From positions 239,154-303,153 of the forward strand of contig NZ_FZPH01000011.1 in the NCBI RefSeq assembly GCF_900188485.1: a stretch of 64,000 bases of DNA, read 5' to 3'. A model generated the notes under the pieces. The model searched no databases, was not told the DNA's origin, and saw only the letters and a program-made list of their open reading frames with translations. Positions within the stretch are counted from its first letter, which is position 1. Each line of letters begins with the position of its first letter. The position numbers and the translations under genes were made by a program. This document shows, piece by piece, positions 58,156 to 64,000 of the stretch. Origin of the DNA: Asanoa hainanensis. GTDB lineage: Bacteria; Actinomycetota; Actinomycetes; Mycobacteriales; Micromonosporaceae.

Positions 58156-58992
58156 GTGAAGCCACGCCTGCTCGCACTGATCCTGCTGACCGGCCTGTTC
58201 ATCACTCCCCTGGCCGGCTGCGCCGAACCCGCCTTCGACCCGGTCGAGCCGGAGCCGGACGACGGGCCCGCCTATCCGGGCCGCTACCGCGTCAGCGGGA
58301 TGGTGCTGGAGAACGCCGAGCACGGCCCGCAGCTGTGCCGAGGTGCCCGGGAGTCTTTCCCACCGCAGTGCGAGGGGCTCGACATCGTCGGCTGGTCCTG
58401 GGACGGCCTCGAACACGACGACCGCGCCGGCGTCCGCTGGGGCACGTTCGAGATCGTGGCCACCTTCGACGGCGAGCGCCTCACGCTGGTCGAGCCGCCG
58501 CAGCCGCCGACTGTCCAACGGCCCGGTCCCGAGCCCGACTTCACCACCCCGTGTCCCCCGCCGCCGGGTGGTTGGCGGGTCGTCGACGAGGCGAAGGCCA
58601 CGGCGGACGCTTACCAGGAGGCGGTCCTGCTGGCCGACGCGGCACCCGACGCGGCCGGCGTCTGGATAGACCAGAACGGGGGTGAGAACGACCCGCGCAA
58701 GCTGGTGCTCAACGCCCGCTTCACCCGCGACCTGGCCGGGCACGAGGCCCGGTTGCGCGCGGTCTGGGGTGGAGCCCTCTGCGTGTCACGGGCGGCGCGG
58801 TCGACCGCCGAGCTCAACCGCATCGCCGCCGAGCTTTCGGGTGAGCCGGGCATCCTGAGCGCCGGCGCGGACATCCTGACGAACCAGGTCGCCGTCGAGG
58901 TCTACGTCGCCACCGACGCCCGCCGGGAGGAGTTCGACGCCCGCTACGGGGTCGGCGTGGTCCGGCTGCGCGGTTTCCTGGAGCCGGCGTAG
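58156..58992 (+). CDS. hypothetical lipoprotein
   Basis: A 278-residue exported protein: MKPRLLALILLTGLFITPLAGC is a lipoprotein signal, followed by EPAFDPVEPEPDDGPAYPGRYRVSG. Internal blocks include CRGARESFPPQCEG, a Pro-rich stretch PCPPPPGGW and DQNGGENDPRKLVLNARFTRDLAGHEARLRAVWGGALCVSRA. It resembles small actinobacterial lipoproteins of unknown role. GTG at 58156. Its last codons (FLEPA and stop) are antisense to the end of the IS5-type domain in the TetR gene, so its 3' end may have been reshaped by an insertion. Confidence 0.78.
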   Translation: MKPRLLALILLTGLFITPLAGCAEPAFDPVEPEPDDGPAYPGRYRVSGMVLENAEHGPQLCRGARESFPPQCEGLDIVGWSWDGLEHDDRAGVRWGTFEIVATFDGERLTLVEPPQPPTVQRPGPEPDFTTPCPPPPGGWRVVDEAKATADAYQEAVLLADAAPDAAGVWIDQNGGENDPRKLVLNARFTRDLAGHEARLRAVWGGALCVSRAARSTAELNRIAAELSGEPGILSAGADILTNQVAVEVYVATDARREEFDARYGVGVVRLRGFLEPA

Positions 58993-59829
58993 GACCCGGT
59001 CCCAGGTGCCGTCGTCCGCCCAGCGGCGGTGCCGTTTCCAGGCGGTCTGCCACGCGCCGAACCGGGGTGGCAGGTCGCGCCACGCGATGCCGGCCCGGTC
59101 GCGGTAGAGGATCGCCTCCACGACCTGCCGCTGCGGTGCCGGCGGGCGGCCGACGGCGGACCGGGCCGGCGGCAGCAACGGGCGGATCCGGGCCCACTGG
59201 TCGTCGGTGAGCAGGAGCCCAGGGGTGGCCGTTGGGGTCGGCAACGGGGTCTGGCCGGCCGCCGCGCCGAGCAGGGCCACCGCGGCGGCGATACCCGTCT
59301 CCGCCACGTCCCGGACGTCGCCGCCCTCCTCCAGGACCGTGGCGGTCAGCTCGCGCAGGCCGCCCAGGATGACCAGGGCGAGCTCGCGGGAGACCGGCGC
59401 GATGCCCGCGCGGCGGAACGGCTCGTGGCCGGTGAGCCGCTGCACCAGGTCGGCGAGGGCGTTCATCGAGTCGCGCCGGACCCGACCGGCGACCGGGCCG
59501 AGCGACGGGAACTCGCGGATCCAGCACAGCGACAGCTCCGGGCTGGCCGTGACGTGCGTGATGTAGGCCAGCACCGCCTGCCGCGTCTGCGCCGGCCACG
59601 GCGCCGTCGGGTCCACGGCGGCGACGATCCGCCGCATCAGCGCGCCGTTGGCCGCCTCCATCAGGGCCAGCAGGCTTTCGTCCTTCGTCGCGTACACCTG
59701 GTAGAACGTGCTCCGGGAGGCCCGCGCGTGCCGCACGATGTCGGCGATCGTCGTCTCCCGGTAGCCGCGCTCCTCGATCGCCCGGTGCAGCCCCTTGAGC
59801 AACCGCTCCCGGACCGGGTCGTCGGTCAC
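58786..59829 (-). CDS. TetR regulator fused to an IS5-type transposase N-terminal domain
   Basis: 347 residues. Residues 1-190 are a normal TetR regulator: HTH TIADIVRHARASRSTFYQVYATKDESLLALM and a helical ligand domain ending AAAVALLGA. After a linker PTPTATPG, residues about 205-283 match the IS4/IS5 transposase domain DUF4096 (LTDDQWARIRPLLPPAR, VVEAILYRDRAGIAWRDLPPRFGAWQTAWKRHRRWADDGTWDRVLRRL). The DDE catalytic domain is absent. The last about 65 residues are antisense to the lipoprotein gene and are probably not meaningful. GTG at 59829 overlaps the SDR stop. It may still repress its operon with an extra DNA-binding-like domain. Confidence 0.85.
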   Translation of the reverse strand: MTDDPVRERLLKGLHRAIEERGYRETTIADIVRHARASRSTFYQVYATKDESLLALMEAANGALMRRIVAAVDPTAPWPAQTRQAVLAYITHVTASPELSLCWIREFPSLGPVAGRVRRDSMNALADLVQRLTGHEPFRRAGIAPVSRELALVILGGLRELTATVLEEGGDVRDVAETGIAAAVALLGAAAGQTPLPTPTATPGLLLTDDQWARIRPLLPPARSAVGRPPAPQRQVVEAILYRDRAGIAWRDLPPRFGAWQTAWKRHRRWADDGTWDRVLRRLQETAQPDHADPVAGVELLPAGVGGDVDLDGDLVRQDVRAGAQDARLTRKLGGDAVELGGRPRRP

Positions 59830-60647
59830 CGCCGGCGCAGTGCGGCGACGATGTCGAAGTAGCGGGTCGGCGCCAGCCGGGCCAGCGCGTCGACCACGTA
59901 GGCGTCCGGGCCGACCAGGATGCGCGCCTTGCCCCGGTCGACTCCCTTGTGGATGATCGCGGCGGCCCGCTCGGGCGTGGTCCGGGCGATCGCGTCGAAC
60001 TCGGCCGCGATCTGCTCGTGCGTGCGCCCGCGGCCCTCGGGGTCCGACCGGAACCGGGCGTTACGCGCGATGTTCGTCTTCACCCCACCCGGGTGTACGG
60101 TCGCCGCCCGCACCCCGGTGCCGCGCAGCTCCTGCCGGAGCGCCTCGGTGAAGCCGCGCACGGCGAACTTCGCGGCGCAGTACGCGCTCTGGTACGGGAC
60201 GCCGATCAGCCCGTACACGCTGGAGGTGTTGACGATCGTGCCCGAGTCCTGGGCGACGAGCGCCGGCAGGAACGCCCGGACGCCGTTGACCACTCCCCGG
60301 AAGTTGATGTCGTGCAGCCAGTCGTCGTCGGCCGGCACGGCGCCGAGCACCGACGAGCCGATCGCGACACCCGCGTTGTTGAACACCGCGCCGAGGTCCG
60401 CCGGGGCCCACTTCTTCACCTCGGCGGCGAACTCTGTCACGGCGGCCGCGTCGCGGACGTCGAGCACGTGGCGCAGCACGGGCCCCGTCAGGTCGGCCGC
60501 GGTCTCCTTGAGGCCGTGCTCGTCCACGTCGGCCATCGCCACCGGACAGCCCGCCGCCGACAGCCGCCGCGCCAACGCCCGGCCGATCCCGGACGCCGCG
60601 CCGGTGACGACGACCGTGCGCCCGCTCAGCGGGTCAGGCCGGGACAT
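59826..60647 (-). CDS. SDR-family oxidoreductase
   Basis: A 273-residue short-chain dehydrogenase: TGAASGIG near residues 15-22, FNNAGVAIGSS, VNTSSVYG and YCAAK, with a C-terminal extension (TTPERAAAIIHKGVDRGKARILVGPDAYVVDALARLAP) typical of the group working on hydrophobic substrates. ATG at 60647 overlaps the hydrolase gene by 14 bases and its stop overlaps the TetR start (GTGA). Part of the P450/hydrolase/SDR/TetR operon. Confidence 0.92.
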   Translation of the reverse strand: MSRPDPLSGRTVVVTGAASGIGRALARRLSAAGCPVAMADVDEHGLKETAADLTGPVLRHVLDVRDAAAVTEFAAEVKKWAPADLGAVFNNAGVAIGSSVLGAVPADDDWLHDINFRGVVNGVRAFLPALVAQDSGTIVNTSSVYGLIGVPYQSAYCAAKFAVRGFTEALRQELRGTGVRAATVHPGGVKTNIARNARFRSDPEGRGRTHEQIAAEFDAIARTTPERAAAIIHKGVDRGKARILVGPDAYVVDALARLAPTRYFDIVAALRRR

Positions 60648-61530
60648 CGGCGGGCCTGTCCTGTGCGTGCCCGGCGATCAGCTCGGTCAGCCGGGGCCAG
60701 GCGCCGGCCGGGAGGTCGTGCCCGAGGCCGGGGATCACGACGAGCCGCGAGCCCGGGATCGTCTCGTGGGTGACGCGGCCGCCGCTCGGGTGCACCATCC
60801 GGTCGCGGTCGCCGTGCACGACCAGCGTCGGCACCGTGACCTCGCGCAGCTCGCTGGTCCGGTCACCGGAGGCGTAGATAGCGGCTAGCTGCCGGCCCAC
60901 GCCGGCCGACGACCGGTCACGGTCCCAGGCCTCCCCCGCCCGCGCGCCGACGGCGGCCTCGTCGAAGGGGAAGCCGTGCGAGCCGATGTGCCGGAAGATC
61001 CGCACGGCCCGGGCGACGGCCTCGTCGCGGGTCCGCGGTGGGCGGCCCGCCAGCAGCCGCCACGTGGACCAAGCCGGGCGGCCCACCTTGCGCGCGCCGG
61101 TGGTCGACATGATCGAGGTCAGCGTGCGTACCCGGGACGGGAAGTGCACCGCCACCGTCTGCGCGATCATCCCGCCCATCGAGGCGCCGACCAGGTGGGC
61201 GCTGGGCAGGTCGAGCGCGTCGAGCAGCCCGGCGGTGTCGCGGGCCAGGTCGCCGAGGTGGTACGCGTCCGCCGGGATGCGGCCACGGACGACCTTGGTG
61301 ATCGGCGGCGGCTTGTAGTCGGCGTGCGTCGACTTGCCGACGTCGCGGTTGTCGAACGCGATCACCCGATAGCCCCGCTCGGCCAGCAGGTCCCGGAAGC
61401 CCGGGGGCCACGAGAGCAACTGCATGCCGAGGCCGGCGACGAGGACCAGCGGTGGGCCGGCGGGGTCGCCCGTCTCCGTGTAGCACAGGCTGATCCCGCG
61501 CCCGACGTCCGCGAAACGTTCCTCGGTCAC
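60634..61530 (-). CDS. alpha/beta hydrolase
   Basis: A 298-residue hydrolase: LVLVAGLGMQLLSWPPGF (oxyanion region), VIAFDNRDVGKSTHADY, nucleophile elbow GASMGGM, acid region VVHGDRDRMVHPSGG and histidine in IPGLGHDLP. Similar to esterases of the lipid-modifying type; substrate unknown. GTG at 61530 overlaps the P450 stop (GTGA), so translation is coupled. Confidence 0.92.
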   Translation of the reverse strand: MTEERFADVGRGISLCYTETGDPAGPPLVLVAGLGMQLLSWPPGFRDLLAERGYRVIAFDNRDVGKSTHADYKPPPITKVVRGRIPADAYHLGDLARDTAGLLDALDLPSAHLVGASMGGMIAQTVAVHFPSRVRTLTSIMSTTGARKVGRPAWSTWRLLAGRPPRTRDEAVARAVRIFRHIGSHGFPFDEAAVGARAGEAWDRDRSSAGVGRQLAAIYASGDRTSELREVTVPTLVVHGDRDRMVHPSGGRVTHETIPGSRLVVIPGLGHDLPAGAWPRLTELIAGHAQDRPADVPA

Positions 61531-62846
61531 GCGCGTACCTCCATCCGGGCTCCTTCTGCTGGCTCCTGTCGCTTGTCGCGCCGGTGCAGGACGACTCGGC
61601 CGCCCTGGTGCGGGGCGTAGGCGACGCCGCGGGAATGCCACCGCTCCCCCGGCGCGTACGTCGTGCGCAGCTCGAAGTCGCGCAGCAGCGCGCGCAGGAC
61701 CACGGTCATCTCCAGGTTGGCGAAGGCGGCGCCGACGCAGCGCCGGGTGCCGCCGCCGAACGGGATCCACGCGTACGTGGCGGGTTTGACGCCGACGAAC
61801 CGGTTCGGGTCGAACCGTTCCGGGTGCGGGAACGCCTCGGGATCGTTCTGCACGAGGTCGATGCCGGCGAGCACGGTCCAGCCCTTCGGCACGTTGAACC
61901 CGTCGATGGTCAGGCCGTCCGCCAGCACCTTACGGGCGGTGTTGAGCACCACCGGCCGGCTCCGCTGGATCTCCAGGATGGTCGCGGCGAGCAGGTCTGT
62001 TCCGCCCTGGTCGAGGTCGTCGACGAGCGCGTGCAGGGCGGCCGGGTGGCGGGTGAGCCGTTCCACGGCCCAGGCCAGGGTGGTCGCGGTCGTCTCGTGC
62101 CCGGCGGCGAGCAGGGTCAGCAGCTCGTCGCGGACGTGCGCGTCGGACATCGGCGCGCCGTCCTCGTAGCGGCTCTGCAGCATCATCGAGAGGATGTCGT
62201 CGCCGGGCTCGCTCCTCGCACGGTCGATGAGGCGCTGCACGATGGCGTCGTACGCGGCGCGGTGTTCCCGCAGCTTGCGCCACGGGTTCCACGGGCCGAT
62301 CGAGCGCTCCTTGAACGGGACGACGGCCATCCGCGACCCGTACGTGACGAAGAGCGGCAGCTTCTCGCGGAGCTCCTCGAACTCCGCGCCGCCGGCGCCG
62401 AAGACGGCCCGCAGGATCACGTTGAGGGTGATCCGCATGAACGGGGTCAGCGTGGCGAACTCCCGCCCCAGCGGCCAGGTGTCGGCCTCCTTGCGGAACT
62501 CCTCCTCGATCAGACCGGCGTACGCCTGCATGCGCTTGCCGTGGAACGGCGGCACGAGCAGCTTGCGCCTTTGCCGATGCGGCTCGCCGTCGAGCCCGAA
62601 GATCGAGCCGCTGCCCAGCATGCGGCTGAGGTTGGGCTGCGGCGTGCCGGCGATCTCGGGGCTGGCGGTGAACAGCTGCTTGAGCCTGGTCGGGTCGCTG
62701 ATCACCAGCGTCTTGCCGAACGGCGGCACCTCGAGCACGAAGGTCGGGCCGTAGCGATCGCGCAGGGACAGCAGAAACCGCCGGCGGACCAGCACCATTC
62801 CGGCTGCCTGCCCCACTTTGGGAAACCGAACCACGGGTGGGTCCAT
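61527..62846 (-). CDS. cytochrome P450
   Basis: A 439-residue P450: I-helix AGHETTATTLAWAVE, ExxR in EIQRSRPV, and heme loop FGGGTRRCVGA with Cys370. The N-terminal FGLDGEPHRQRRKLLVPPFHGKRM resembles the CYP110/135/138-like families that act on fatty or aromatic hydrophobic substrates; that is family inference only. ATG at 62846 with GAGGAGG. First gene of a four-gene operon with hydrolase, SDR and TetR. Redox partners are not nearby. Confidence 0.94.
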   Translation of the reverse strand: MDPPVVRFPKVGQAAGMVLVRRRFLLSLRDRYGPTFVLEVPPFGKTLVISDPTRLKQLFTASPEIAGTPQPNLSRMLGSGSIFGLDGEPHRQRRKLLVPPFHGKRMQAYAGLIEEEFRKEADTWPLGREFATLTPFMRITLNVILRAVFGAGGAEFEELREKLPLFVTYGSRMAVVPFKERSIGPWNPWRKLREHRAAYDAIVQRLIDRARSEPGDDILSMMLQSRYEDGAPMSDAHVRDELLTLLAAGHETTATTLAWAVERLTRHPAALHALVDDLDQGGTDLLAATILEIQRSRPVVLNTARKVLADGLTIDGFNVPKGWTVLAGIDLVQNDPEAFPHPERFDPNRFVGVKPATYAWIPFGGGTRRCVGAAFANLEMTVVLRALLRDFELRTTYAPGERWHSRGVAYAPHQGGRVVLHRRDKRQEPAEGARMEVRA

Positions 62847-62926
62847 ACGTCCTCCTCTGGGGAGTACCGCCGCGTACCCGACACGAGCACGGTAGCCCCG
62901 CGCTCTTGGGAGGCACAAGGGTTGGT

Positions 62927-63631
62927 CTATGTCTCCAATGTGCTGGGGTTTGGAGACAACCGCTCGTAGAACGAATGCACCGCAGGCTGCCCGGTGTAGT
63001 TGGGCCCGGCCCGGTCGTCGGCGCCGCGGTAGGCGTACCGGAAGGTCACCTCGCGGTGGCCGTCGAGGGTGATCCGATGGCGCCGGCTGTCGTAGGCGAA
63101 CCCGTGCTCGCGGAGCTCTCTGGCCAGCGGAAGGGGCTTGCCGTTCTCGCCTCGGATGCTCGCCAGGTCCAGGTCGGCCACGAGCCGGCCGGTGTCGGTG
63201 AGCCAGCTCGCGGCGCGGGCCAGCACTCCTAGCTTGTCGCCCACGTAGTGCAGGCCGTGCACGACGGTGATCAGGTCGAAGCGGCGGTCCGGCTGCCAGG
63301 TGGTCGCCGAGGCGCAGACCAGGGTGACCGCAGGGTGGCCGGGGTCGAAGTAGTCGACCAGGTCGACGCCGACCAGGTCGACCCGGTCGGTGAGGCTTTT
63401 CGCGGTTACCTCGGCGCCGGCCTGGAGCAGGGCGCGGCCCTGACCGCAGCAGAGGTCGAGCCAGGCGACGGTCGGGTTCTTCGTCAGGGCGGCCAGGAGG
63501 CGGTCGAGCGGGTTGAAGCCCAGGTCACGCGTGTAGCTGTTGGGGCCGGCGAGCTGGCGCTCCCGGTTCATCGCGACGTTGGCCACCACGGCCGATCGGG
63601 ACAGCGTCTCGTCGTCCAGGAGCCCGGTCAT
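62927..63631 (-). CDS. SAM-dependent class I methyltransferase
   Basis: A 234-residue methyltransferase: VAWLDLCCGQGRALLQAG (SAM loop I), VDLVGVDLVDYFDP (motif II acidic), RFDLITVVHGLHYVGDKLGVLARAASWLTDTGRLVADLDL. N-terminal region NRERQLAGPNSYTRDLGFNPLDRL. Substrate unknown. ATG at 63631. An IS5-type element ends about 15-20 bases upstream of the start, so its native promoter may have been displaced. Confidence 0.88.
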   Translation of the reverse strand: MTGLLDDETLSRSAVVANVAMNRERQLAGPNSYTRDLGFNPLDRLLAALTKNPTVAWLDLCCGQGRALLQAGAEVTAKSLTDRVDLVGVDLVDYFDPGHPAVTLVCASATTWQPDRRFDLITVVHGLHYVGDKLGVLARAASWLTDTGRLVADLDLASIRGENGKPLPLARELREHGFAYDSRRHRITLDGHREVTFRYAYRGADDRAGPNYTGQPAVHSFYERLSPNPSTLET

Positions 63632-63652
63632 CCGACGAGCTTAGACCACGTC

Positions 63653-64000
63653 TCATTTGGGGTTGTTTCTGGTCAGTAGGTTGAGGCGGACGGCTCGGCG
63701 GTAGCAGATCAAGGCGCAGGCCAGGGAGAGGAATCCGGTGTAGTGGGAAGCCTTGCGCTCGTAGCGGCGGGCCAGGCGACGGAACCGGCTGACCCATTCC
63801 AGGCAGCGTTCGATGACGTAGCGGTGCCGGCCGAGGTGAGTGGCCGATTCGATGCCTTTACGCGCGATCCGGGCGATCATGCCGCGCCGCCGGACTGCCT
63901 CGCGGCAGGACCGGTAGTCGTAACCCTTGTCGCCGTGGAGCTTGCCGGGCCACCGGCGGGGCCGTCCGAGCGGCTGCCGGACCGCACGCAGGCTGTCGAG
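63653..64000 (-). mobile_element. IS5-family transposase, C-terminal part (cut by window edge)
   Basis: At least 115 residues of the DDE domain: KLHGDKGYDYRSCREAVRRRG (second catalytic Asp), HRYVIERCLEWVSRFRRLARRYERKASHYTGFLSLACALICYRRAVRLN, containing the third catalytic acid (E in YVIER). The 5' part lies beyond 64000. The 3' end of the element with its inverted repeat should be near 63640-63660 (GTCTCATTTGGGGTTG region). The ORF looks intact as far as seen. Confidence 0.85.

Noticed and set aside
1..64000. CRISPR arrays, tRNA, rRNA or prophage modules
   Set aside because: No regular repeat-spacer pattern, cloverleaf or phage structural gene was seen; tandem repeats here have no unique spacers.

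Overview
This window is very GC-rich, with strong G/C bias at third codon positions, frequent GTG starts and several starts with no ribosome binding site. The gene content is that of an actinomycete, most likely Micromonosporaceae: F420-type LLM oxidoreductases, a conservon, a MoxR/DUF58/TgpA cluster, CebR-type operators, DUF3159 and actinobacterial LexA and iron boxes. I see no tRNA, rRNA, CRISPR array or phage module. The family assignment is inference from gene content.

Layout. 1-4.8 kb: secreted alpha-amylase, Nudix hydrolase and dinB with a LexA box touching its start codon. 4.8-5.6 kb: GC minisatellite. 5.6-8.1 kb: PadR regulator with two DUF1048 proteins, divergent from an erythromycin-esterase-like gene. 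8.1-10.8 kb: two pyruvate-lyase-fold genes with a 22-residue His-rich mini-ORF overlapping both. 10.8-18.6 kb: two MarR-controlled exporters (ABC and MMPL), a lipoprotein hydrolase, an acetyltransferase, several intergenic repeats and a HEAT-repeat protein. 18.7-24.5 kb: XRE regulator and divergent LLM oxidoreductase, M1 peptidase lipoprotein, YqeB-like protein, and a sulfotransferase-like gene convergent with a class IV aminotransferase. 24.6-34.8 kb: TPR/FN3 and FN3 membrane proteins, MoxR, DUF58 and a TgpA-like protein whose transglutaminase residues are lost. 35-41.2 kb: isochorismatase-like protein, DUF3159 and LLM pair around an iron box, SDR, MFS exporter and globin.

41.4-47.9 kb is a cellulose island: a GH48 cellulase, a membrane diguanylate cyclase and a GH1 beta-glucosidase with a Tat lipoprotein signal. 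Three near-perfect CebR palindromes lie in it, and one precedes a short hairpin-terminated transcript of unknown role. 47.9-51.1 kb: a conservon reduced to CvnA and CvnB. 51.2-54.7 kb: an FGGY kinase and a fused anthranilate synthase behind a tandem-Trp leader peptide. 54.8-58.1 kb: ABC-2 exporter with its two-component system. 58.2-62.8 kb: a lipoprotein, then a P450/hydrolase/SDR/TetR operon with overlapping ends, in which the TetR gene runs into an IS5-type transposase N-terminal domain. 62.9-64 kb: a methyltransferase and an IS5-family transposase cut by the window edge.

How the parts work together. The best supported circuits are cellulose use under CebR (GH48 makes cellobiose, GH1 cleaves it), drug export under divergent MarR repressors, Trp biosynthesis under attenuation, and the TCS/ABC exporter. 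A recurring structural feature is that many gaps, mainly between convergent genes, hold unrelated minisatellites or palindromic elements whose periods are not multiples of three.
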